Below are positions 36,158 to 44,852 of a stretch of DNA of 64,000 bases, in pieces. This DNA comes from an uncultured Bacillota bacterium. GTDB lineage: Bacteria; Bacillota; Clostridia; Lachnospirales; Lachnospiraceae. The stretch spans positions 1 to 64,000 of the forward strand of contig CASEXH010000008.1 in assembly GCA_949291945.1 (NCBI GenBank). Reading direction: 5' to 3'. Made by a program: the position numbers and the translations under genes. The notes beneath the pieces were generated by a model, which ran no database searches, was not told where the DNA came from, and saw only the letters and a list, made by a program, of their open reading frames with translations. The stretch's first letter is position 1, and the number at the start of each line of letters is the position of its first letter.

Positions 36158-37371
36158 ACTTGCTGTGTTCCCTCGCCGAAATAGTAATATGCTTTTCCAT
36201 TCTCCAGAGTAATTCCCTTTGCCCTGGCAAGTTCCTCTACGGTCACCAGCTTGAAACCCTTTGCCACCAGCTCTGGTATCATGCGGATGGCTGCTTTTGC
36301 AGACCATTGGTGAATGTCATGCATCAATACCACGGAACCATCCCTGGCATTATCCATAACGCATCGATAGGTCATATCCTCACTCTTAGTTTTCCAGTCT
36401 TTCGTATCAATGCTCCACATGATAATAGGAAGGCCGGAGACTGACCTTACTGTATGATTAAAAGCGCCTCCCGGAGGTCTCATGCTTGCAGGCGCCTTTC
36501 CCGCTATCCTCTCAATAATTCTACTTGTCTTCTCAATTTCATTTGAGATCTGGGTACTGGAAAGGTTGGTGAGAATCGGATGGTCATAAGTATGATTTGC
36601 CAGTTCCATTCCCAGTTTCTCCATATGTTTGACCGTATTCGGATATCGTTCTGCATTCTGGCCCAGCATGAAAAACGTGGCTTTAGCATTGTTTTCTTCC
36701 AGACATTCCAATAATTCTTCCGTATACTTCCCCGGTCCGTCGTCAAAAGTCAGCGCAATCATGGGCCTTACTTTCTCACTGTCGTATTTTCCGCTTTCAT
36801 CGAAATAGCAATCTTTTCCATCAATATCATGCCAGCCTGTCTTTACATAACCATTTTCATCAAAGTAATATTGACTTCCGTCAATATCATGCCAGCCCTT
36901 CCCATAAAAAGTTCCGTCTGCATTAATGTACCTAATGCCTTGGGAATCTGACTGCCAGCCTCTTAACGTGATTTCTTTGAAAAAGTCCTTCGTGCCGGAG
37001 GCGTTCATCTCCGGCTGGCTTAAAGTTGTCGTCACCTGTGTTCCTGAATCTTCACTGACCTGTTCCGCCCCGTCACGGACGCTATCCGGCAGCAGCCTGC
37101 TGATTCCAAGAACTGTCAATGAAAACACAAGGAGCGTTATCGCCGCCAAAATTCCATAACACAAGTTGCGTTTTCTCCTCTGCTGCCTTAATTTTTCCTG
37201 ACGTCTTTTGTTCATGGCCTTCTGCAATGAACCGCTGCTGCGAGAGCCTCTGGAATCTCGGAAACTTCCAAGATTTCCTGAGCCATACTGTGTTCTTGCT
37301 TTTCTGACATGCTGTGAACTCCTGGTAGAGCTGGAGTTTCTGGGACTTTCAGAAGTTCTTCTTTTGTTCAT
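36151..37371 (-). CDS. Membrane-anchored polysaccharide deacetylase (CE4) with wall-binding repeats
   Basis: About 406 residues from ATG 37371 (no strong ribosome site; the frame is open 16 codons further). A Ser/Arg-rich cytoplasmic tail is followed by a membrane helix. Two or three glucan/choline-binding-type repeats come next (GKGWHDIDGSQYYFDENGYVKTGWHDIDG), then the CE4 domain: TFDDGPG with catalytic base and metal Asp, HTYDH metal site, RPPGG, and VLMHDIH. It should deacetylate peptidoglycan or another wall glycan outside the cell. The C-terminal end abuts the histidine-kinase remnant. Confidence 0.88.
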   Translation of the reverse strand: MNKRRTSESPRNSSSTRSSQHVRKARTQYGSGNLGSFRDSRGSRSSGSLQKAMNKRRQEKLRQQRRKRNLCYGILAAITLLVFSLTVLGISRLLPDSVRDGAEQVSEDSGTQVTTTLSQPEMNASGTKDFFKEITLRGWQSDSQGIRYINADGTFYGKGWHDIDGSQYYFDENGYVKTGWHDIDGKDCYFDESGKYDSEKVRPMIALTFDDGPGKYTEELLECLEENNAKATFFMLGQNAERYPNTVKHMEKLGMELANHTYDHPILTNLSSTQISNEIEKTSRIIERIAGKAPASMRPPGGAFNHTVRSVSGLPIIMWSIDTKDWKTKSEDMTYRCVMDNARDGSVVLMHDIHQWSAKAAIRMIPELVAKGFKLVTVEELARAKGITLENGKAYYYFGEGTQQVE

Positions 37372-37504
37372 AGTAGTTTCAGTAATTTCCTTTCTTCGTA
37401 ATTTTTCCTCATTATACACAACACATCATGGCTTGTATACGCAGCCCTCTTAGAATTTATTCTTTCTTTACAAAAGTTTCCAAATGCTTTAGTAAGCATT
37501 TTGT

Positions 37505-37540
37505 TTTTCTAAGAAAATGGAGCTGTCGCAACAGCCCCAT
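37505..37540 (-). terminator. Terminator of the FtsX-type permease gene
   Basis: Minus-strand GGGGCTGT-TGCG-ACAGCTCC followed by ATTTTCTT. Confidence 0.75.
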
Positions 37541-37563
37541 CTTCATTATTTTCTGTCCGGCTT

Positions 37564-40500
37564 CTATTCCACACTCTTCAGTGACTCTACCATATTGATT
37601 TCTTTCAGTTTAAAATACATAACAAAGTTTACAAAAGCTGAGAATACAGCCGTTAGCACTGCGCTGATCAGGAAGCTGACCAGGGATACATGCTGACCAA
37701 ACATAACCATATCCACCCGGATGGTATGAATGATATACTGGTGAAGGAGGGTTCCCAGTCCTACACCCACCACAATTCCCATGAGAGTAAGGATAATATT
37801 CTCATGGTACACGTAAGCTGCCACTTCCTGGTCATAAAAGCCCAGGACTTTTAATGTAGCCAGCTCCCGACGCCGCTCCGTGATATTTACATTATTAAGG
37901 TTATACAGCACCACAAAGGCCAGAAGGGCTGCTGTTATGATCAGTACAATAATTACCAGCACCAGTGCCTGAAGCATATCGTTAATCTCTCTTTTGGTAT
38001 CAGAAGTATAACTTACATTATACACACCTGGCTGCTGAAGGATTTCTGAGCCAAGCTCTTTCTCCCTCTCCTGACCTTCCGGAGTAAACTCTGCATACAT
38101 TACCTCAAATTCTGCCGGTTCTCCATAGATTTTCTCATAATATTCCGGAGACATATATGCATAGTTCATAATGTAATTTTCTACCACGCCCATGACCTGT
38201 ACTTCCTGACTGCTGCTGCCGTCCTCTTTTTCCATGGTAATGCTGTCTCCTGCACTTACCCCCAGGGTATCTGCCATCCATTCTGTAAGAAGGATCCCTT
38301 CGCCGTCCAGGGTGTAGACTTCCTCTGAGGTCCTGTTCTGCAAGACTGTCATGGCCTGGAAATCTTCCTTATTTTCCGGAACACAAAGATAGACTTCTCC
38401 ATTGCCTTCTTCCGTACTTACATCCACCATTTCCATATGGACCATAGTAGATGCCGCCACATCTTTCTCATCCTCCAGCCATTGTCCCAGGTCTTCTTTT
38501 TCTTCATCCGTACCGCTGAAAGTTATCATTGCATCGTAAAGCTGGATATTATCGTATTGTATTTCGGCCAGATCGATTATGGAATCCCGCAGGCCAAATC
38601 CGGTGACCAGCAGAGCCATAGTGGCAGATATTCCGAAGATTGTCATAAACAGCCGTTTTTTATACCGGAAAATATTCCGGAAAGTAGACTTTGTGGTAAA
38701 ATTCAGCCGTTTCCAGATAAATGGTATGTACTCCAGCAGTACCCGCTTCCCTACCTTGGGAGCTGCAGGGCGCATAAGTTCTGCCGGACTCTCTCTCAGT
38801 TCGTTCATACAGGACAGGCCTGTAGCCAGCATAATGCAGGCAAAAGATATCAGCATGGCCTGAATGGCAAACACCGGACGGTATGGAATATCCGGCTGTT
38901 TCAGACAGTCATACATAATTCCATAGCTGACCTGGATAACATAAGGGAACAGTTTCTGTCCCACCAGGATCCCCACAGCGCCGCCGCTTAAAGTAGCGCT
39001 GCCTGCATAAAAGAGATATTTCATGGCGATATCTTTTTTGGAGTATCCAAGAGCCTTCATAGTTCCGATGTGGCCCCGCTGCTCTTCTACCATTCTGGTC
39101 ATAGTAGTAAGGCTTACCAGGGCTGCCACCAGGAAAAACATCAGTGGAAAGACTCTGCCGATTGCACCGATCTGCGCTGCATTATCCTCCATTTCGCCAT
39201 AATCTTCCACCGTATCATCTCTGGTATTCAGATACCATTCCGGCTGTTCCAGATCTGCCAGCTCTGCCTCTGCATCAGCAATCTGCTGTTCTCCATCAGC
39301 AATCTGGGCCTCTGCTTCTTCTTTTCCTTCTAAATAATCCGCCTCTCCATCTTCCAGCTCTTTTCTGGCATCTGCCAGCTCCTGTTCCTGTTCAGGGAGC
39401 TGAGCCCTGGCTTCTTCAAGCTGGGCTCTGCCGGAAGCAATCTGGGCCTCTCCATCTGCAATCTGCTGTTCATAGGCTGCAATCTGAGCCTGGCCGCTGT
39501 CTACTTCAGCCTGGGCCGCCTGCAGCTGTGCCTTAGCAGCCTCCAGTTCCTGGCGTCCCTGGGCAATCGCTGCCTCGCCCTGAGCAATCTCTTCCCTGCC
39601 GGCAGTAATCTGAGCTTCACTTTCCTCCAGCTGAGCCCTGGCTGTCTCCAACTGATTCCTTCCTTCTGACAGCTGGGCTTCCCCCTGGGCGATTACCTGC
39701 TGAAGCTGCTGTATCTGGGGAGTCAGAGCAGTCTCCTGGGCAGACAGCTGGGCTCTTGTCTCTTCCAAAGACACTGTAAGATTCTGAATTTCTGTCTCCA
39801 GAGCAGCTTTCTGTGCTTCCAGTTCTCCAATCTGAGCCAAGATTTCTTCATCATTTGAGCTGTCTCCATCTGGATTTTCAGGGTCTGAAGAGGTTCCAAG
39901 AGATGCCTGAAGCTGATCGATCTGCCCCTGGATAGCCGCCGCCTGGCTTTCCAGTCCTCCTATAGTCCCTTCCTGTTCTGACACTGCTGTTCTGAGAGTT
40001 TCCAGTGCCCCTTCCATCTGCGCAAGCTGGGTCTTTCCGGCTTCCAGTTCTGACTGAGACTGGTTTAAGACCTCCTCCTGGGCAGACAGCTGGGCCTTCC
40101 CGGCCTCTAATTCTGCCGCTCCCTGTTCCAGTTCAGCCTTTTTCTCTGACAGCAGCTGTTCTGAATCATTAAGCTGGGCTTCATTTGCCTCAATCTCTGC
40201 CCATCCGGCGCTTACCTGAACTGCACCATCTTCCGCCTGGGCTTTGGCTGATTCCATCTGGGCTTTTGCATCGTCAATCTCCTGCTGGCTCTGGTTCAGC
40301 TGAGCTTCGCTGTCTGCCAGCTGCTGTTTTCCATCTGCCAGCTGCTTCTCTCCATCGTTTACCTTGGCCCAGCCGTCATCCAAAGTCTTTCTGGCATCTG
40401 CAAGCTCCTGCTGGGCAGTAGCCCTTCCATCTTCCAGCTCGGCTCTGGCATCCGCAAGCTCACCCTGTGCCTCATCATAAATCTGGTCATATCTCCACTG

Positions 40501-41247
40501 GCACTGGACCCCTGCCGTCTCTTCCAGAGTATCCTGGACGCTGCTCACCAACTCCTTGTATTCATCGGAGTAGCATTCCAGGGTTCCTGCGCCTTCCAGC
40601 CGGATATTCATCTGGGTATAGACCTCCATATCAAAGGCCTCCGGCAGAACCACGGCAAATCCGGTGACCTGGCCATTTCCTACAGAGGCGCTGCCCCTGT
40701 TTATTGAGAGATACATAGGGCTGGATCCTATACCGGTGATCTCAAACTCCCCATATGCCAGCCCTTCCGGTTTATCTTCCTCCTGCTCTTCCTCATAAAG
40801 AGTGATCTTGTCTCCGATCTGACAGCCAAGGGCCTGGGCAAGTTCCGTATCCAATAATATTTCGTCTGCCTTTTCCGGCAGCCTGCCTTCCTCTGCCTGG
40901 CACTTTGCCATATCACTCTGAGCCATCAGATGGACTACATACTGTTCTCCTTCACTGTCGCACAGATAGTCCGAGGAATAAGACAGTTCTGCTTCCTGCA
41001 CTCCTTCTGTGTCCAGCACAGCCTCCAGATCTTCCTCCTGAAGGCCCATGGTACTTACTGCCTGGAGATCAAATAATCCCGTGTCATCCAGATATCTGTC
41101 TGTAGTGCTGAGCATATCCGGCATAGAGGCCCTCACCCCTGAAAAAAAGGACACTCCCAGCGCCGACATGAGGAACAGGGAAAGGAACCTGGGTAAAGTC
41201 CTTTTGATTTCCTGGCGTATATCCTTATGTAATGCTTTCTTTCTCAC
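37564..41247 (-). CDS. FtsX/MacB-type ABC permease with giant coiled-coil domain
   Basis: 1227 residues. First membrane helix about 20-40, then an outer domain (MacB periplasmic core type). From about 255 to 670 runs a long coiled coil of repeated Ala/Gln/Glu-rich heptads (units such as ELADARKTLDDG, QLADGKQQLADSEAQL). Three FtsX-domain helices, a second outer domain and a second FtsX helix set (ALVLVIIVLIITAALLAFVVL) follow. The partner ATPase is not adjacent on either side, unusual for this family. Probable role in mechanotransmission or lipoprotein/envelope work; substrate unknown. Confidence 0.85.
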   Translation of the reverse strand: MRKKALHKDIRQEIKRTLPRFLSLFLMSALGVSFFSGVRASMPDMLSTTDRYLDDTGLFDLQAVSTMGLQEEDLEAVLDTEGVQEAELSYSSDYLCDSEGEQYVVHLMAQSDMAKCQAEEGRLPEKADEILLDTELAQALGCQIGDKITLYEEEQEEDKPEGLAYGEFEITGIGSSPMYLSINRGSASVGNGQVTGFAVVLPEAFDMEVYTQMNIRLEGAGTLECYSDEYKELVSSVQDTLEETAGVQCQWRYDQIYDEAQGELADARAELEDGRATAQQELADARKTLDDGWAKVNDGEKQLADGKQQLADSEAQLNQSQQEIDDAKAQMESAKAQAEDGAVQVSAGWAEIEANEAQLNDSEQLLSEKKAELEQGAAELEAGKAQLSAQEEVLNQSQSELEAGKTQLAQMEGALETLRTAVSEQEGTIGGLESQAAAIQGQIDQLQASLGTSSDPENPDGDSSNDEEILAQIGELEAQKAALETEIQNLTVSLEETRAQLSAQETALTPQIQQLQQVIAQGEAQLSEGRNQLETARAQLEESEAQITAGREEIAQGEAAIAQGRQELEAAKAQLQAAQAEVDSGQAQIAAYEQQIADGEAQIASGRAQLEEARAQLPEQEQELADARKELEDGEADYLEGKEEAEAQIADGEQQIADAEAELADLEQPEWYLNTRDDTVEDYGEMEDNAAQIGAIGRVFPLMFFLVAALVSLTTMTRMVEEQRGHIGTMKALGYSKKDIAMKYLFYAGSATLSGGAVGILVGQKLFPYVIQVSYGIMYDCLKQPDIPYRPVFAIQAMLISFACIMLATGLSCMNELRESPAELMRPAAPKVGKRVLLEYIPFIWKRLNFTTKSTFRNIFRYKKRLFMTIFGISATMALLVTGFGLRDSIIDLAEIQYDNIQLYDAMITFSGTDEEKEDLGQWLEDEKDVAASTMVHMEMVDVSTEEGNGEVYLCVPENKEDFQAMTVLQNRTSEEVYTLDGEGILLTEWMADTLGVSAGDSITMEKEDGSSSQEVQVMGVVENYIMNYAYMSPEYYEKIYGEPAEFEVMYAEFTPEGQEREKELGSEILQQPGVYNVSYTSDTKREINDMLQALVLVIIVLIITAALLAFVVLYNLNNVNITERRRELATLKVLGFYDQEVAAYVYHENIILTLMGIVVGVGLGTLLHQYIIHTIRVDMVMFGQHVSLVSFLISAVLTAVFSAFVNFVMYFKLKEINMVESLKSVE

Positions 41248-41438
41248 CCGCCATCCTTCCTTCCCGCTATCATAATAAAAGGGGCCCTATAAAGTTATAT
41301 AAATGATAAATTTAATATATACTTTACTGCCCCCTGTATTTTACATTTATAACATTTTTCTGCCTGTTAAGATATATTATCTATATTAAAATTTTAAACT
41401 TTTTTTCCCTTTTTGTCGAGTAAAGAACTATAAAATTT

Positions 41439-42281
41439 TTATAATTCAAAACTTTCTATACCCAGCAATTTTTCAATTCCCCAGGCCACCCCGTCTCTGT
41501 CATTGGAAGGCGCAATCCAGTCTGCTGCCCTCTTACACTCCGGAGAGGCGTTCCCCATAGCAATCCCTATCCGGGCATAAGCAAGGAGCTCTTTATCATT
41601 GTCCCCGTCGCCAAAAGCCGCCAGGCCTTCTCTGTTTAAGCCCAGATATTCCAGCAGGAAACAGATTCCTGCCTCCTTCCCCGAATCTCTGTGAGAAATC
41701 TCCAAAAGCTGAGGGACCGAAGAAGTGATATACACATCTTTTACATTTTCCTGAAGAGTTTTCCACAAATCCCTCTTCTTTTCCTCACTTTTCACCACAA
41801 TGTCCAAACAGTCCAGCATCTCCTGGTTTTCCCTGATAAAGCTTTCCATATCTGCCACAGGCTCCCTGGTACTCTGGATATAGGGAATTGCTCTTTCACT
41901 GGCCCCAAAGCTTACCGGGTCCTCCACATACTCTTTCTGAGCATAGGGTTTTCCCTTAATAAAAGCCTCAAAAACTACCTCTTCCTTCTCTGCACAGGCC
42001 AGAATCTCGTTTACGGAATCACCGGAAAGTCTGGACTGCTTCAGACATTTTCTGTCAGAAAGCCTGTACACTGCAGCTCCGTTAGATGTGATCCCATATT
42101 GGATACCTTCAATTTCCAGAATGTCCTTTGGCAGAGAATCCAGGGACCTGCCGCTGGCCGCCACTACCTGTATTCCTGCATCCAGAGCCTTCTTAATCGC
42201 CTCCCGATTTCTTCTGCCAAGTCTCCCCTGAGGGTTTAAAGTTGTTCCGTCCAAGTCTAAGGCAATACATGTAATCTTCAC
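41439..42281 (-). CDS. Cof-type HAD phosphatase
   Basis: About 280 residues. Motif I ALDLDGTTL, motif II AASGRS, and GDGDNDKELLAYARIGIAMGNA near the C-terminus mark a Cof/YidA sugar-phosphate phosphatase. GTG 42281 with AGAGG upstream is preferred (GTG 42290 also possible); longer forms would run into the upstream gene. Last gene of the helicase-ATL operon; its link to repair is unclear. Confidence 0.88.
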   Translation of the reverse strand: MKITCIALDLDGTTLNPQGRLGRRNREAIKKALDAGIQVVAASGRSLDSLPKDILEIEGIQYGITSNGAAVYRLSDRKCLKQSRLSGDSVNEILACAEKEEVVFEAFIKGKPYAQKEYVEDPVSFGASERAIPYIQSTREPVADMESFIRENQEMLDCLDIVVKSEEKKRDLWKTLQENVKDVYITSSVPQLLEISHRDSGKEAGICFLLEYLGLNREGLAAFGDGDNDKELLAYARIGIAMGNASPECKRAADWIAPSNDRDGVAWGIEKLLGIESFEL

Positions 42282-42301
42282 TTGTTCCACCTCTTCTCCT
42301 G

Positions 42302-42679
42302 TCAGATTCCTCTCTTTTGAAATTCTTCCCGAAAGGCTTCTGCTTCCTCCAGAGTATTTTTCCATTGATATCGTTTTAAATCTACTTTCCACCCTTTTTC
42401 TGTCAGTCTGACCTCCACCCCTTCCTGCTCCAGAAGAAGTTTCTGCATATCAAAAGTCTCAAAGGCCGCCGCTCCTGACAGAATCCCCTGGGCGTTTACC
42501 ACCTTATATGCAGGAATATCCTCCCCCATGAGATTTCTACCCAGGCCATACCCCACCTGCCGGGAATTTCCCGGTTTTCCGCAGAGCAGGGCAATTTGTC
42601 CGTAAGTGGCTACTTTCCCCTGAGGAATGCTTTTTAATACCAGGGCTCCTCTTTTATAAAAATCCATTTTATTTTCCAT
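42302..42679 (-). CDS. Alkyltransferase-like (ATL) DNA-binding protein
   Basis: 125 residues with the AGT DNA-binding domain (IPQGKVATYGQIALLCGKPGNSRQVG). The acceptor motif PCHR is replaced by PAYK (IPAYKVVNAQG), so it should bind alkylated guanine without transferring the group, as ATL proteins do to flag lesions for excision repair. It overlaps the UvrD-like helicase gene by 11 bases; AGGTGAGA precedes ATG 42679. Confidence 0.85.
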   Translation of the reverse strand: MENKMDFYKRGALVLKSIPQGKVATYGQIALLCGKPGNSRQVGYGLGRNLMGEDIPAYKVVNAQGILSGAAAFETFDMQKLLLEQEGVEVRLTEKGWKVDLKRYQWKNTLEEAEAFREEFQKRGI

Positions 42680-44852
42680 AAGTCTCACCTGTCTCCTGAG
42701 AAAGGAACTCTATCTCTCCCAGAGCTTTCAAAAACTGTTTTCGTCCATAGCCAGGGAATTCCACTTCCACAGTCAGTTCATTTTGAAAACGCAGTATTCC
42801 CTCCCCATACTTTCTGTGACGAACCCTTAGGACAGGTACCACATTTCCAGTTTCCCTTTCATCTGGTTTCTCCGAAAGCTTTTCTCTTCTGCCCTCTGGC
42901 TCAGCATCTATATTCCTCTTGTCTGGAGCCAATTCCTTTTCTGCTTCTTTCTTCTTCCGCAGTTCTTCCCGGACTTCTCTTCCCAGTTTTCGGAGAGTTT
43001 CTTCCCCTCTTTCCCTCCTGACGTCTTCCTCCCAGTCCAGAAGCTCCGGAGGTATTCCCAAAAGGTACCGGCTTCCCTCTCCAAATACTCCCGGCTCTCT
43101 TGGGTTGACATAATAAGAAAGTTCCAGCTCCTCTTTTGCCCTTGTCATGCCTACAAAAAACAGCCGCCGCTCCTCTTCCTCCTGCTCCATAGTTTTACAG
43201 CGAAGAGGAATCAGCCCCTGATTCACACCGATCAGATATACCCGGTGAAACTCCAGTCCCTTTGAGGCGTGGAGGGTCATCAGCCGGACGCCCTTTAAAG
43301 ATTCTTCTCTCTCCCCCATGATTTCTCCAAGGTCCATGCCATAGAGGGCCCCATCATTTAAAAAAGCTCTGGTCCCTTCCCAGAGAGACAATTTCTTTTT
43401 CTCACAGTATACTCTCAGCCATTCCAGAAGTTTCCCTGCCTGTTCTTCTCTTTCCTTATAGCCAGCCGAAGTGGGACCAAAGGCTTCTCCAAGACCAAAA
43501 TAGTCAAAGATTTCCCTCCACTTGGGAATCTTTGTATGGCCCAAAGACCAGTCCTGAAAGCCTTTCATCTGCGCATATAAAAAGCTCTTCCCTTTTCCCT
43601 CCTCCAGAAGGTCCCGGACTTTCTTTTTCGTAAGCTTCTCCCCGAATCCCGGATTCAGCAGTACGTCTTCCCCTGTCTGCCGGTCTCTGGGATTTACAGA
43701 AAACCGAAGGATTTTCACCACCCAGTCCAGGGCAGGAATATCCTTTACCGTCTGTTTTACCGAAACCTGATAAGGAATTCCCCGCTTTTCAAAAACCTTC
43801 TCCAGAAGCTCCCCCTGCCTCTGAAGACGGTAAAGGATTGCGGTATCCTCATAGCTCTCTCCTGCTTTATGTAAACTTTCAATCTGTTCCGCCAGATATT
43901 CTGCCTCTATAAAAGGGTCATACTGCCGTTTTACCTTAATAAGCTTTCCCTCTTCCCGGCAGCCCTGGATCCTGGTCCCAAACTGCCGGAAATGGTTGGC
44001 CGTTTCCAGGATCCTGGCGTTAGAACGGTAATTTACCGGCAGGGAAAGTTCTTTTGCCGAAAACCTCCTTTTCAGGACAAAAAAGGTACTGTCGCTGGAA
44101 CCTCTCCAGCTGTAGATTACCTGGTTTGGGTCCCCCACGGCAAAAAGCCTGGTCTCCTCTCCCACCAGAGCTTCCAGAAATTCCAGCTGGAGGTTATCGC
44201 TATCCTGGATTTCATCTGCGATCACCCAGGCAGGGTGAAACCCTTCCTCTTTTATCAGCTCAGTACTTACCAGAAGCAGGTCCGAAAAACTCATTTTGTT
44301 CTCCCGCTGTTTCTCCTGTTTCAGCAGGGGATACAGCCGGAACAGGTCGTCCCCATACCTGGAAACTTCTCTTCCTTCCAAATAAGCCTTATGTTCCTGT
44401 TCCAGACGCTTTTTCAGCCGGTTCTTATATTTGATATTCAATTTTTCTTCTTTAATGATCCTCTGGGCCAGCTCTGTTTCTTCTTCAGGTTCCATTACAG
44501 AGAAGTCCCTGTCCCAGCCGGTTTTTTCCACAGGGAGCTTTTCTTTTAAAAGCCTCAGAGCCACGCTGTGAAAAGTTCCGAACCCGGCTCTCTGCTCTGG
44601 AGAAAGCTCCGGCTCTCTGAGCAAAAGGCGGCTGAGGATCTCCTGGGCTGCCTTGTTGGTAAAGGTCAGCACCAGCATATCTTCCAGAGGCACTTTTTTC
44701 TCTAAATAAAGATACAAAACCTTTGCAATGAGCACCGTAGTCTTCCCGCTGCCTACATTGGCATTTACCACACAGGCCGGACTGTCATCCAGCACTGCCT
44801 CCTTTTGGTATTCATTGAGTTTTTCCCAGTCCTTATTCTCCTTTGTCTCCAT
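42669..44852 (-). CDS. UvrD/PcrA-like superfamily 1 helicase
   Basis: 727 residues. Motif I NANVGSGKTTVL, ADEIQDSDNLQLEFLEAL (motif II), GDPNQVIYSWRGS (III), LTLHASKGLEFHRVYLIG (V) and EERRLFFVGMTRAKEELELSY (VI). The C-terminus after 620 is Lys/Glu-rich and ends in a short Tudor-like segment (VRHRKYGEGILRF), as in PcrA. Its start overlaps the end of the MrfA-like gene by 20 bases. A DNA-repair translocase is the best call. Confidence 0.92.
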   Translation of the reverse strand: METKENKDWEKLNEYQKEAVLDDSPACVVNANVGSGKTTVLIAKVLYLYLEKKVPLEDMLVLTFTNKAAQEILSRLLLREPELSPEQRAGFGTFHSVALRLLKEKLPVEKTGWDRDFSVMEPEEETELAQRIIKEEKLNIKYKNRLKKRLEQEHKAYLEGREVSRYGDDLFRLYPLLKQEKQRENKMSFSDLLLVSTELIKEEGFHPAWVIADEIQDSDNLQLEFLEALVGEETRLFAVGDPNQVIYSWRGSSDSTFFVLKRRFSAKELSLPVNYRSNARILETANHFRQFGTRIQGCREEGKLIKVKRQYDPFIEAEYLAEQIESLHKAGESYEDTAILYRLQRQGELLEKVFEKRGIPYQVSVKQTVKDIPALDWVVKILRFSVNPRDRQTGEDVLLNPGFGEKLTKKKVRDLLEEGKGKSFLYAQMKGFQDWSLGHTKIPKWREIFDYFGLGEAFGPTSAGYKEREEQAGKLLEWLRVYCEKKKLSLWEGTRAFLNDGALYGMDLGEIMGEREESLKGVRLMTLHASKGLEFHRVYLIGVNQGLIPLRCKTMEQEEEERRLFFVGMTRAKEELELSYYVNPREPGVFGEGSRYLLGIPPELLDWEEDVRRERGEETLRKLGREVREELRKKKEAEKELAPDKRNIDAEPEGRREKLSEKPDERETGNVVPVLRVRHRKYGEGILRFQNELTVEVEFPGYGRKQFLKALGEIEFLSQETGETYGK

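Noticed and set aside
39070..40667. Pro/Leu-rich plus-strand frames opposite the coiled coil
   Set aside because: They arise from the reverse complement of Gln/Glu/Ala heptad codons.
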